Assembly (NCBI GenBank): GCA_019400425.1 | Contig: JAFREE010000010.1 | Span: 248,001 to 312,000, forward strand | Length of the DNA: 64,000 bases | Direction of reading: 5' to 3' | From: Hymenochaete sp. R1 | Taxonomy: Eukaryota; Basidiomycota; Agaricomycetes; Hymenochaetales; Hymenochaetaceae | Shown here: positions 28,620-40,014 of the stretch, in pieces | Layout: every line of letters starts with the position of its first letter | Position numbering within the stretch: position 1 is the first letter of the stretch | Position numbers and translations under genes: made by a program | Notes under the pieces: generated by a model | What the model was told of the DNA's origin: nothing | What the model saw: only the letters and a program-made list of their open reading frames with translations | Database searches by the model: none

Positions 28620-30104
28620 ATGAGCTTTCAAGCCCTGAAGAGAGCTGCTCTGAAGCAGCGGAAGCTGCCAGCGGCGGCAGGCGTCCGAGGCTTAGCCACT
28701 CCGTCGAGCTCGAAGTCCGACTTTGCGCGGACCCTTGAAGCTGGTCCATCCCTGGACGATTTCATCACGGAGAACCTACCTGAAAGGGTCGTCCTCGGGA
28801 ACACCAAAGCGTGCGTTTCTATGTTCTGTATTTTTCCATTGGGTTTGAGTTCGGTAGAGCTCACGCAAATGTATCATATTCAAGACCTCGGCTACCTTCC
28901 CATTTAAAAACGTCAATACCGAAGGGCAAGTCTTACTCGAGTATCAAGCAGGACTTGCGCGGGCTCGGGCTCCACACTGTTTGCGAAGAGGCCCGGTGTC
29001 CGAATATTGGGGATTGTTGGGGAGGGAAAGAAGGTGCTACAGAGTCTGAAGGGAGGAAAGCTGCTACGGCGACGATAATGGTTCGCTCCCCTATCCCCTT
29101 TCAGGGCTATACTTTTTGGTACTGAGATATGCCTTATAGCTTATGGGTGATACCTGCACGCGCGGATGTAGGTTTTGTTCTGTGAAGACTTCGAAAGCAC
29201 CCCCTCCGTTAGACCCGCATGAACCGGAGAATACTGCAGAAGCTATCAGTAGGTGGGGGCTTGGGTACATTGTGTTGACAAGTGTCGATAGAGATGGTAA
29301 ATAACGCATGCCCGACTACATCGACGTGTTCTCACTCCAGTCTCCTTAGACCTAGCAGATGGTGGTGCTCATCACTTTGCGGAGACTATCCGAAAGATTA
29401 AGCAAAAGTGAGGGCATTACGTGACGCCGTCCTTCACAAAAAGATTCTTACTTTCTTTATAGAGCATCACATATCCTTGTCGAAGCTCTCACCGGAGACT
29501 TCGGCGGATCACTTCCCATGGTTTCCGTTGTGGCTAAGTCGGGCCTGGACGTCTACGCCCATAACATCGAGACCGTAGAAGCGCTCACTCCATTTGTTCG
29601 TGACCGGCGGGCAACGTTCAGGCAGAGCTTGAAGGTATTAGAGCACGCGAAGAAAGAGGGTGTACGAGTGACTAAGACGAGCATCATGCTTGGTGTTGGG
29701 GAGACAGATCAGCAAATCATGGACGCCTTAAAAGGTACGTGTGCTTGTACCAATATTCATTCCGTAAACGCCGAGTCTGAAGTTTTAATTGTGCACCAGA
29801 GCTAAGAAAGGTCGACGTGGATGTCGTCACTTTCGGACAATATATGCGTCCAACGAAACGGCATATGAAGGTAGACCGATACGTCGAACCCTCTGAATTC
29901 GAGAGGTGGAAAGAAGTTGCAGAGAACATGGGATTCTTGTACGTCGCTAGTGGACCATTAGTACGGAGTAGCTACAAGGCAGGAGAGTTTTATATCGAGA
30001 ATGTGTTGAGAGGGAAAGGAGCTCTTAACCGGACAAAGACACTACTAGGCGAGGATAGTGCGAGTTCCACCTTGGTTTCCACTTCAGACTTCTCGAAAAG
30101 GTAG
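28620..30104 (+). CDS. LIP5: Lipoyl synthase, mitochondrial
   Basis: Radical-SAM enzyme that inserts two sulfurs into protein-bound octanoyl groups to form lipoyl cofactors on E2 and H proteins. Start [21 protein letters not shown] is a basic mitochondrial presequence. The family-specific auxiliary iron-sulfur cluster site is at [12 protein letters not shown], and the radical-SAM cluster motif CTRGCRFC follows (about 29150-29180). Further blocks are [30 protein letters not shown] and [16 protein letters not shown]. The stop is after ...DFSKR at 30104. Short introns interrupt near 28810, 29080, 29300, 29410 and 29735. The E2 subunit it would act on (LAT1) is 5 kb downstream. Confidence 0.95.
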
Positions 30105-30412
30105 ATGGGCTGCTTTATTTCGGTAGTTTTTATCCCATGTTTCGTAGATTTATGCTGGGGGTTATAGACGACGATTCAACTCGGAGAAACATTGGGTATT
30201 CGAGGGGTGGTAGCAAGATAGAGTTTAACTTAACTTTAAGATAGCGATTCTAAGAGAGACTCCGCGGACCAAGCGTGAGAATTGACGTATCACGTGACAG
30301 AAAGTTTTGCTTCATTTGGCACGCATCTTGTACAGTTTCTTGCTTGTCAACAGAAACCATTGTCCGCGCCTCAGAAACTACGTAGGCAAGACCCCTCGCA
30401 TTCCTCCACAAA
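30105..30412. other. LIP5 3' end and RPS28 promoter
   Basis: 308 bp spacer between two plus-strand genes. No repeat or gene seen. Confidence 0.5.
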
Positions 30413-30825
30413 ATGGTACGCCGTTCGAGTTTTTTTTGACGTTTGGATGTGTGTTAACTTTGCCCATAGGATCAAAAGTCGTCGAACCCCGTCAAGCTCG
30501 TCAAAGTGACCCGGGTATGCTAGTCAGAACGCATTCATGCAAGAAACAGCATTCTCACTTTGAACCTTTCGTTCACCTTTTTTCTGCGCTAGGTCATGGG
30601 TAGAACAGGATCTCGTGGAGGTGTCACGCAAGTGCGCGTCGAGTTTCTCGACGACCCCTCCCGCGCCCTCATCCGTAACGTCAAGGGCCCTGTCCGAAAC
30701 GACGATATACTCGCCCTCCTCGAGAGTGAGCGTGAGGCTCGGTACGTATTCCTCCTTCTGATGGCTCTTTGTGATTGGAAAGTCTGACTGGATCTTCTTC
30801 CGTCGTAAAAAGCCGTCTCCGCTAA
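30413..30825 (+). CDS. RPS28: 40S ribosomal protein S28 (eS28)
   Basis: Component of the small ribosomal subunit near the mRNA exit channel. Exons 30413-30415 (ATG only), 30470-30514, 30593-30741 and 30813-30825 join to 210 nt, 69 residues, close to the usual 67. The sequence reads [20 protein letters not shown], then [35 protein letters not shown] and EREARRLR. The last exon is 13 nt and supplies only RRLR (with a split Arg codon) and the stop; it is required to reproduce the invariant family C-terminus. Confidence 0.94.
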
Positions 30826-31433
30826 AAGCTCGCAGTCTCGCAGCCCATTGTTTCCGATCTCTTTTGCAATCCATGCCGTGCCATATTGTCCCCGTCTAGC
30901 TTTTGTCTGTATTCTCTGCTCTTCATTTTTTTGCAATCGCATGACCGGGACTTAGCGCCCAACGCCACCCTCATTCTTCTCCATGCATGGAGCCTTCCTT
31001 TCTTTTCCAGCCTGTGAGCACAGCTGCAAAATGGACACAAAACAAGTGGTGTGATTTCCATATCCAAATGGACGGAACTTGGAATTTTTATTTGTGAACG
31101 CGCCTCCCTTCCGTAAGGCCTCGCGCAGAAAGGCGGCGTCCTCTGCTTCCAATGTTCCTAAGTTCTTCCTTTCGATTCCCATCACGCCGACCACCCGCAA
31201 TCTCTGGGCCTCAAAGCCATAGACCCCGGTATCGATGACACATCCTCTGATAGAAATAGTCCAAATTTCTCATTATCATCTCCCTGTGTAATTCGACTCG
31301 ACCCGACCCTGTAAAAGAACCACACTCCCTGCCTACCCTTTGTCCCAACGACGGAACGAAATAGCGACCGCAACGGCGATAAAGGTGGCCCAGCCCAAGA
31401 ACCACGAAAAGACGGTACACTGAGACTCGAACC
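30826..31433. other. Intergenic between RPS28 and the GT8 gene
   Basis: 608 bp with no recognisable gene; open frames on the minus strand here are unconserved. It should contain the GT8 promoter. Confidence 0.5.
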
Positions 31434-32634
31434 ATGACATTGACGATGAGGAGACCCGTGCACGGCGCGTATGCGACGCTCATCACGAAGCCGAGTTACC
31501 TGCCGGGCACGCTCGTTCTCGCCCACTCGCTCCAGAACGTGGGCGCGCAGTACCCGTTGGTGGTGATGGTCTCGGCAGACATGCCGCAGGAGTGCCTCGA
31601 GGTGCTAGCCTTGCGCGGGCTGACGATCGTGTCTATCGAAAAGTTGATGCCGGAGGTGCAGGAGCCCGGGACGGACGAGCGGATGGCGCAGACGTGGACT
31701 AAATTAGCGTAAGTACTTGTATTTGGGGACGTTCTTACTTGATTTGCTGGTTGGGGGGGGGGGGGGGGACACAGGGAGAGGCTAGCGCGGTTGATGGTCT
31801 ATTGACGATCTTTTCTCGTTTCAGGGCGTTCCAGTTGACCAAGTACGAGGTGCGCGGCTGACCAAAACGTGGCCGTCGATAAGATTGTGTAACTGACACT
31901 CTCACTTATCTCCTTAATATCTTAATGAAGCGTATCGTGTTGTTGGATTCAGACATGGTTGTGAGGCAGAACATGGACGAGCTCATTGAAATGCCGCTCG
32001 AGAAGGGATGGATAGCTGCAGCGCACGTATGCGCCTGCAACCCCCGCAAAATCTCGCATTACCCCAAAGACTGGTGAGCGCATACATGACACCAGTTTCG
32101 TTCTAAACTCGTCATTCAGACTTTGCCTTTTCTTCCTCTTCAAGGGTGCCTGAGAACTGCGCGTATTCCCGTTCACAACACTCTCCGGAAATCTCCGAGG
32201 ATTGTCCCCGTCCCTGCCGTCTGCTCAACTCCGGCACCGTCGTCCTCACTCCTTCCTCAGACACATTCAACCGACTCGTTTCCTACCTCAACACCTCACC
32301 TAAAGTCAAGACGTACCTATTCCCAGATCAGGACCTCCTCGCAGATTTCTTCGAGGGGAAATGGAAGCCGATAAGCTACGTGTACAACGGACTAAAGACG
32401 CTCCGATCCATTCATAAGAACATGTGGTGCGACAGAGACGTCAAGTGCGCGCATTACATCCTTTCGGACAAGCCGTGGACGTACAGGCTCGAGAAGAATA
32501 CCAACGAGGATTACTATGTGGTGGATAAGTGGTGGTGGGACGAATTTCTTGATCTCGAGAGGGATATGAGGGGCCAGTGCGAAATTGGGAGGCAGGCCTG
32601 GAATTATGTTCTGCGGTACACGGCGGCTGTCTGA
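31434..32634 (+). CDS. Glycosyltransferase family 8 (glycogenin/galactinol-synthase type)
   Basis: Nucleotide-sugar transferase of the GT-A fold. Start MTLTMRRPVHGAYATLITKP leads into the GT8 core: YLPGTLVLAHSL, LVVMVSADMP, and the metal-binding DxD motif in LLDSDMVVRQNMDEL after the third exon starts (about 31930). Later blocks are LLNSGTVVLTPS, FPDQDLLADFF and YNGLKTLRS, then HYILSDKPW, typical of the family. The exon pattern has introns near 31711-31824 (with a run of G), 31849-31925 and 32077-32144. No signal peptide or membrane segment is evident, so a cytosolic enzyme is likely. Donor and acceptor sugars cannot be told from sequence; glycogenin-like and galactinol-synthase-like proteins share this fold. 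Confidence 0.88.
31753..31768. repeat. G16 homopolymer
   Basis: Sixteen consecutive G on the plus strand, inside the first intron of the GT8 gene. Confidence 0.95.
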
Positions 32635-32729
32635 ATTGGCCGTTCGTGGATACAGAATCTATAATTATCACCTTTTTTTATGTTATCTGTTACAGGGTTT
32701 TGCTTTCTTTTACCAAAAGTAGATACACA

Positions 32730-34130
32730 TTATGCTCTCCAGGCGACGTGTACTTGATCTGTTCTAAATCTGGGTTGAAATATTTATTAAATAATTTCAG
32801 TGTTATGTGGCTCTTGCTCACCGTTGTGTACAAGTGGTTTTGTTCAGAGGAGTAGAATAGCCCATACGGTAGCTAAGCAAACCGGCTTGGGCAATCATGA
32901 TTCCGTTATCAATGCAGAATCTGAACACGAACATTAGTGAATGCCTCCAAAGATGAAGAAAAAGGGCGAGCACACCTCTCATCTGTTGCAAATACTTGAC
33001 CGCCACGTTCCTGAGCCATGATACCCATCATTTCTTGTAGCCTTTCATTGCCTAGGTTTTGGTGAGCTTGGAAAATGACATTGAGGAGGAAATCTTACAC
33101 CCGACGCCTCCTACAATCAAAACCTCTTTACTCCCTATATGCGCCATCGCCCTCTCGGTGATCTCCACAAGCATGGCAAACACTGTCTCTTGTAAGGAGA
33201 AGCAAAGGTCAGCAGGAGTGAAGGTGCCCTCTTCATCAGAGTCTGTCTGCCTAAAGCCTTTCTCCAGAGTTAAAGCCTCTGTCGAGGTCAGGATACCCGA
33301 CAGCGACACATCCATCCCCTTCGTAGTGTATGGTAAAGGGAGCAGTTTCTTCCCTCTGTGACAGATAAGCAGTTAGCCACATTCGTGAGAAGGAACAACC
33401 CGTGTGAGCATACTTCTTGGCCTCCTGTTCGATGTTATAACCCGGACTGGGATCGTTGCTCAGGTTGATGACCCTTGCGAATCGATCTAAGCAATTCCCA
33501 ACAGCAATGTCCAGAGTCTCTCCAAATATGCGATAGCGTTGCTGCGAGTAAGCTATCACTTGGGTATTCCCCCCTGATACGTATAGCACGACCGGGTTCT
33601 GTGCGCCAGTGATTTCCCTTCCCATTTCAATATCTAAAATGGTATAGATGTGGAAAATAAGGTTGCTGTGAAGAAAGTCACTCACGACCAACGCAATGGT
33701 TCACTCCCACGAGCGGTTTATCATAAAGAAGCGAAAGTGTTCTGGCAACCAGAGCAACGGATTGCAACGGTGCGCCCATTCCAGGTCCTTTGGTGAAGCA
33801 AATGCAGTCCACATCCGCAAGCTTTATGCCTGCCTTCTCCGTCGCATCTCGTATAACGGTTAAGATCCAGTCTCTATGATGTTGCGCCGTATCTCTAGGT
33901 AGAAACCCCTCTCCGGGAGGTGTGATGTACGTGTGCCGCACATTTGAGACGACAGAAGTTGATCCATCTGGCGCGTGCTTGATGACTCCGATGCCGAGTT
34001 TGTTTGCAGAACCCTCGAGACCAAGAGCGATGTAATCCCTTTCTGGAGCTTATTAGAAATAAGAACATGACTAGGTTCGTGTTGGCTGACCTGGCGCCTT
34101 TAAAGGCGAAGATCGAAGTCTGGCGGGCAT
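32730..34130 (-). CDS. KAE1: Kae1, KEOPS tRNA threonylcarbamoyltransferase
   Basis: Catalytic subunit of the KEOPS/EKC complex that makes t6A37 in ANN-decoding tRNAs. Start [13 protein letters not shown] at 34130; the core starts [17 protein letters not shown]. The metal-binding HxxxH motif is reconstructed across an intron as NHCVGHIEMGR (about 33700-33610). Other ASKHA-fold blocks: [61 protein letters not shown] and [10 protein letters not shown]. The last exon gives [13 protein letters not shown] and stops at 32730. The HIEMGR form and the WR-type end fit cytosolic Kae1 rather than the mitochondrial Qri7 paralogue. It is tail-to-tail with GT8 (95 bp). Confidence 0.95.
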
Positions 34131-34366
34131 GTAAAGCTGGATAGTGGGACAAGTGGAAATGAAAGCGAGAATAAGTTGATTCTAACTTTAACTTACGAGT
34201 TCAGGGGTGAGTCGATGATCGACACAGCTAATCTTATTTTTGGAACATCGATAACATAACTTCAAAAAAAATATAGGCAATGATAATGGAATACTACCTT
34301 ATGAGTACATATGGAAGTTTACTTTGAGCTAAATTTACGAAATGCTACGAGTGAAAGAATGAATGA
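34131..34366. other. KAE1 promoter and CSL4 3' end
   Basis: 236 bp between two minus-strand genes. AT-rich, with no gene seen. Confidence 0.45.
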
Positions 34367-35036
34367 CTATAGCCCTTCTGGTTTGGCGCATTTGCGCTTT
34401 TCTATCCTGTTTGTTCTCGGACATCGCATTTCCTGCCAGGATAGTGGTTCCATAGTTGCGCCAGCTTCACTAGTTGCAAAGATTACACCAAGGTCGTTTC
34501 TTGCAGTCGTGATGAAGTAGCTCCTTGCATCCCCAAGAGAGATCTACACGGACAACTCAGCAAAGGAATCGATCACCAACACATTCAGCAGGGTATTACC
34601 ACGGTGCCCTTGACAACATCGCCTCCTCTGAAGCAATCTGTGAGCTTCACTTTATCTTTCTCTGTCGCTCTGACGTCCTGTGAGCGGATGACACCAGTGA
34701 AGTCCTCTCCATACGGGAGAGGCATACCGTCTACGACCGTAATTGAAATTATAGCCTGAAGCGATGAAAGGCGGGTGACTGTTCCAAGAATGACCGACTC
34801 AGGCGCAGGTGGGTGCGGCCGTTGTTTCTGAATTGAGAGCATCTGGGGTTGGATGGATGAATCAATTTCGAAACCGAGTTCATCGACTTGTGAGAGTGTA
34901 CGCGTACTGATCCTATAAGCTGTGGTTCTCCGACAACACTTGCGCGAATGATATCATCTCTAAAATATAGACCGTCACCGATTGGAGGCACTGGAGGAGC
35001 GATTTGAACGGGCTGGCCAGGCAAGAGGCAGGACAT
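34367..35036 (-). CDS. CSL4: Exosome cap subunit Csl4
   Basis: S1-domain cap protein of the RNA exosome (nuclear and cytoplasmic 3'-5' RNA decay). Start MSCLLPGQPVQIAPPVPPIG at 35036, then an N-terminal domain with GDGLYFRDDIIRASVVGEP. The S1-type region reads VILGTVTRLSSLQAIISITVVDG, GVIRSQDVRATEKDKV and CFRGGDVVKGTVVI. The last exon gives SYFITTARNDLGVIFA and the zinc-ribbon remnant around MEPLSWQEMRCPRT, ending ...CAKPEGL at 34367. Length (about 190 residues) and order of blocks match fungal Csl4. It is head-to-head with LAT1, 218 bp apart. Confidence 0.92.
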
Positions 35037-35254
35037 GGCGGTCCGGATTGAAGTTAAGTTGGTTAGAAGTATGATAGTATTCGTGGGAATGGACCAATAG
35101 TGACAAATAATCGGAAGTCATCGGCGAATCCGAGGCGCGAAAGGAAAAGGGATCGTCCCCAACGTCTTCCTTCTCTTCACTCTTTCTCTCTGACAAAAAA
35201 GTGGGTTGAGCTCAGCTCATCATTCTTCCAATCCCTTCCCCCCCATCTTTCGCC
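35037..35254. promoter_or_regulatory. Divergent CSL4/LAT1 promoter
   Basis: 218 bp between the two ATGs, so one compact region must drive both genes. The LAT1 side has a pyrimidine-rich run (35160-35250). Confidence 0.5.
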
Positions 35255-36884
35255 ATGGCCACTTCTCTTGCCCGCATCGTATCTCGAGGTGTGTCTGATA
35301 TGGATTAATGTCGTGAAATTCCTTGATACTCACAACTTGGCTGCAAAAGGTCTTCATACCTCGGCGCGCCGCCAGGCGCTCTCCAAATTCGCCATGCCTG
35401 CAATGAGCCCGACCATGAGTGAGGGTGGTATCTCTTCTTGGAAGAAGAAGGAAGGCGAGGCGTTCGCGGCCGGTGACGTGCTCCTTGAAGTGGTATGTAT
35501 GTTTTTCATCGTGACGCGCTCGTGCAACTCATGACGTGTTACCACTACTCAGGAAACGGACAAGGCCACGATCGATGTGGAGGCGCAGGACGATGGTATC
35601 TTGGCAAAAATCATTGTGAGCTTCAATGTCATTGATTCAGCCCCTTATGTTGAGGCGCGTGCAGGCTCCTGATGGCTCGAAAAACATTACTGTCGGATCA
35701 CCCATTGCCGTCCTTGCTGAAGAGGGTGATGATCTCGCCTCGGCGGATGAATTTGCGAAGAAGGCCGCAGAGGAAAAACCGTCTCAAAGCAAACAAGCGG
35801 AAGAAAAGGCGCCCACTCCCGCTACATCTACTCCTGAAGAAAAATCCGCGCCAAAAGAGGCACCCAAAGATGAGTCAAAGAGGGATGAGCTGCCGGTCGG
35901 CGACCGTATCTTTGCCTCGCCTATCGCGAAGAAGATTGCGCTGGAGCGGGGTATCCCATTATCACAGGTCAAGGGTACGGGTCCCAATGGTCGCATCTTA
36001 CGCGAAGACGTCGAGAAATTCAAGGCCCCGGTTGAGAAGGGTGCTAGCAGCGTACCTCCAGTTGCTCCGTCTGCGGACTACATTGACATCCCGGTCTCGA
36101 ACATGCGTCGTACTATTGGCACTCGCTTAACACAGTCAAAGACAGAAGTTCCTCACTACTACTTGACCGTGTCGATCGACATGAGCAAGGTGCTGAAGCT
36201 TCGAGAGGTCTTCAACAAGGCCTTAGGCGAAAAGGACAAGGCTGCGAAACTGAGTGTCAACGATTTTGTCTTAAAGGCAGTTTCGCGTGCTCTGGAAGAT
36301 GTTCCGGAAGCAAATTCGACTTGGATGGGTGAGACCATCAGGCAGTGAGTGGAAATTTGGAAATCCAAGCTTTTCTTATATTCAAGAATTTTTGCTTAGA
36401 TACAAGAAAGCGGATATCTCAGTTGCCGTTGCAACACCCAGTGGTTTGATCACACCTATTGTTAAGGATGTTGGCGCGAAGGGACTAGCAACAATTTCAT
36501 CGGAAGCCAAAGCACTTGCAAAGAAGGCCCGCGACGGAAAACTTCAGCCCCACGAATACCAGGTAAGTCTGTGTAACAAAACTCTGTAAGAAAGCCAACT
36601 CATGTCAGTTCCAGGGCGGTACCTTCACCGTCTCAAATCTGGGGATGTTCGACATCGACCATTTCACTGCTATCATCAACCAGCCGCAGTCGTGCATTCT
36701 CGCTGTTGGCTCAACGCAACCCACGATTGTCCCTGCACCAGAGGACGAAAGGGGCTTTAAGACAGTGCCAGTAATGAAGGTGACACTGAGCTCGGATCAC
36801 CGTACCGTTGATGGTGCAGTTGGGTCGAGGTGGCTGTCAGCATTCAAAGGCTACCTGGAGAACCCGTTGACGTTCATGCTTTAA
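35255..36884 (+). CDS. LAT1: Pyruvate dehydrogenase E2, dihydrolipoamide acetyltransferase
   Basis: Mitochondrial core of the pyruvate dehydrogenase complex, passing acetyl groups from the lipoyl arm to CoA. Start [11 protein letters not shown] and, after an intron, GLHTSARR form the presequence. The lipoyl domain follows ([20 protein letters not shown]; modified Lys in ETDKAT, in the exon after 35553), then an Ala/Pro/Lys-rich linker. The E1/E3-binding domain is [17 protein letters not shown]...[14 protein letters not shown]. The catalytic domain begins near [19 protein letters not shown] and ends with the active-site [14 protein letters not shown]. The stop at 36884 follows LENPLTFML. One lipoyl domain, the fungal number. 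Confidence 0.96.
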
Positions 36885-37253
36885 TTCTGACTGATATTTT
36901 ATGCATCATGGGATCATAGTAGCTTTCGATTTTTAATGGCAATAGACGTTCTTTTATCAACTACTTTTGGAACTACGGCTCGTCCGTGCGGGCGGTGAGC
37001 ATAGAGTTAAAGTTAGACTTATAATCAAGAGTGAGGTGATACTGGTGATATTGAGTTGAGAGGTCGACGCGTGACCGTCAGTTACTCGATAAGGGTCTAG
37101 TGCGCGGGACTTCACCAATCGAAACGAACCCACCCACGCGTTTGCTCGCGCCCCTCTCTCTGCTCCCTTCGTCTCCCTCTCTTTTTCTGCTTCGTCGTCT
37201 GGCAGGTCTAGCACACTCTTCGTACTCCCTCTTATCGGGGTCGCCTAGCAGAC
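36885..37253. other. Spacer between LAT1 and NudE-like gene
   Basis: 369 bp containing the LAT1 3' UTR and the promoter of the next gene. No gene or repeat seen. Confidence 0.45.
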
Positions 37254-39470
37254 ATGGCAGCCGTGCTGTCTTCGTCTGACCCTCTTGCGCGCGGCTCGAT
37301 GTCCTCCAACGAAAATGACCTAGAGTCAGCCGAATTTCTTGCCCTATTCGCGCCACTGAACGTCTGTATTCTGACCTGTTTGTTTCCACTACAGCTACTC
37401 GTCGACCGATTATTTGTACTGGAAGGAGAAATATCTCGAAGAGGCTGACATCGTCCGGGAAACTCAGGCAGATTTGGACGAGTTCCAGATCAGCAGTAAG
37501 GAGTTGGAGGCAGAGTTAGAAAACGATCTCGCCAGGACAGAAAAGGCGAAGCTCGATCTTACTCTCAAGGTCGAGAGGGCAGAATCGGAGCGTGATGAGT
37601 GGAAGGTGCGTCACTGACTTTGCATGCGTCTTGATGGAATGTGGCCCATTCTAGAACATCGTTTAGGCGAAATTCATGTCGCTGCAGACGACTCACAATA
37701 CTACAACAACTTCACTTCAGCGTGAGCTCGATGAACTACGTCAGTCTCATCAGACATTGAAGGTTCAGATGCGAGAGCTGGAAATGGGCAACGATGACTT
37801 GGAAAGGACGGAAAGGGCAGTCACTTCAAGTTTGGCCGATGTTGAATCGAAATATGCAAGGGCACTCGAAGAGAAGATATTGCTAGAGCATGAATTACTC
37901 GACAAAGCAAACTTAGAGGAAGAATGTCAGCGGATGAAGGATGAGATGCGAGGTAAGTGACAATACTGTTCACTGTAGTCTAGTGATGTCATTTAAGGCT
38001 TTGTTCACAGATGCGAACTTGGAGGTCACGGTTCTTAAGGACCAACTCCAACAGGCTCGCGCGTTCTCAAGGACGCATGCGCGTGGCATGTCATTCGACT
38101 CTGTTCCTTCAGGTGATTCTTCGACGTTCAAACCACCCGTTGTCCCTTCGAGCGACAACCTCTTGGCAGAACTGCCGCCCTCGGATCTCCAGCTTTCCGA
38201 CCTTTCGCCAACGAAAGAGCACCCGCCCCGACAGTTCTCGCGGTCATCATCAGAGTCAAATTTCAATATGTCAAGAAATGCTACTTCATCTTCGGGTACG
38301 AGTTCTATGGTCGAACAGCCTGCTACCGCAACAGGGACTCGTTCGAGGATCCCTCCGTCTTGGCCAAGTACGAACGAAATGGAAAGTCGGACGCGTTCGT
38401 TGGCCCGGTCGCAAACACATTCCCATTTCTCACCCTCTCGGCTTCCAACGAGTACACCACGTGTTGCTGCATCGTCACGCATACCCACCAATCCAAGTGC
38501 CACATCGAATCTCTCTTCTGTTGCCCCTGCTGGAGCGCCGTCAAAGAGTAGGGGTGTCCAGATGGTGTCGGAAATGCGAGCTCGCGTGCGTAATTTGGAA
38601 CAAAGGCTTCACACCCGAGTCCCTCGCCTTCGGATGGTCAGCTCAGCAGGACGGAAAGCTGAAGCAACAGTAGCGCTTACTGCGGCAGATAGTCTCAAGT
38701 CATCTACCTCTGGGTATAGGACGCCGGATAACCCAAGGAGAGTCAAGAAGGCGAGTGCTGATGATTTCAAGATCCCGCCACCACCAAGTACTAGCAAGGC
38801 GGACACGTCAGGATGGGTATTAATTATGGAGGAGAACATGACGCCATCGCCAGCGAAAGACAGGGAAAAGGCCCGAAGGCGACTGTCGAGCCCAACATCT
38901 TCACCGTCTCCTTTCAGCATCTCTTCTTTGAGTACAAATAGGACATCGACCAGCTCGAAGACCTCTTGCTCCTCGTTTGGAGATGCTAATAAGTCAGACG
39001 GGGGTCGTTCGCAGTCACGGATGTCCGCTGATGGCGATGGAAAAGACAGTATGAGCACTGTCTCGACATCAAGTAGTATCTCAACACCAACTTCTCGTCC
39101 GACGTCACCATCGTTCATGTCTACACCGGCTGCGGGCATGAGAGGCTCGGCGCTACCAACTCTCAAGCGATCTGTTGGACCGAGCTTCAAAAGGACATCG
39201 TTGGGAACGGGAGCAAACTCAAACAATGCACCATCATACTTGCATCCACCGAACAGCTTTCGAGAGAAGCAAGCCATGAGCTTCGCTGCGCTGGCGGACA
39301 AGACGTTACCTTCTCCGCCACCGAGCGCAGCTGTCAAGTCAAGAGCCCCGTCCGCTACGGGACATAGTCGAATCGGAAGGCCGACCTCGGTTAACTCTGG
39401 ACGGAGAAGCGCCGGGTCTGACGACCATTCAAGGGACCCTGGAAGGCTTCGGTCGGGAAGCACGGCCTGA
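37254..39470 (+). CDS. NDE1: NudE/Nudel (NDE1) family dynein regulator
   Basis: Coiled-coil partner of LIS1 in the dynein pathway for nuclear positioning. Exon 1 (37254-37324) ends NENDL and joins over a 70-nt intron (37325-37394) to give DYSSTDYLYWKEKYLEEAD, the conserved NudE start. The coiled coil covers about residues 25-200 (SSKELEAELENDL, LQRELDELRQSHQ, LLEHELLDKANLEEECQRMKDE, then ANLEVTVLKDQL after the intron ending near 38010). The long C-terminal exon to 39470 encodes a Ser/Thr/Pro/Arg-rich disordered region with many possible Cdk/MAPK sites (SP/TP), as in fungal NudE/RO11. Confidence 0.85.
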
Positions 39471-40014
39471 ATGGTGCTTGTAGGAGGAGAAATCTAGAAG
39501 AAGATGCTGCTGCTGCTGAGAAGGTCTTTCTGAGAACTGATGAACGTCGCCATGCTTTGATCCTAATGTTATTTTCCCCTTGGTCCTTTTCTTCTCTTCT
39601 GCAATGATTCCAAGATTCCCTTATTTCTTTAATTTGTAATCCCCTCGCCCACTTGGTGCTTGAAATTTCTGCAACTAGCGCCTATCCACCGTCCTTTCAT
39701 TCGATTGTTATTAGTATCGCACTCTCCTTTGTCCAACGTTTTTCTTTATTTTTCTTCGATTCTACCCATTTTTCTTTTTCTAACACGTTATTGCTCTCGT
39801 GCTCCTTCACGATGCGGCCTAGTTGAAGCGCGTTTAATCAATGATGACAATGCATGTATCCTTACGAGAAAGTCTTAAAGAGGGTCTATCTCTCACGTGA
39901 TATACAAAATAGGTTTCAGCGGTGACTTCACCGATTCGCTTCAACTTGTTCAAGACCATTGTCATTCAACGCGAAGTACTGAAATTCCTGTTGGTACGCA
40001 CTACCTTCGGTACC
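39471..40014. other. Spacer between NudE-like gene and ESS2
   Basis: 544 bp with a pyrimidine-rich middle. It should hold one 3' UTR and the ESS2 promoter. The frame of ESS2 stays open upstream of its ATG but lacks an earlier ATG. Confidence 0.5.

Noticed and set aside
23770..31000. Secondary-metabolite or catabolic gene cluster
   Set aside because: The genes are conserved housekeeping functions with no backbone synthase, transporter or pathway-specific regulator.
39660..39878. 72-codon plus-strand frame between the NudE-like gene and ESS2
   Set aside because: Hydrophobic low-complexity translation of a pyrimidine-rich spacer; no conserved feature.
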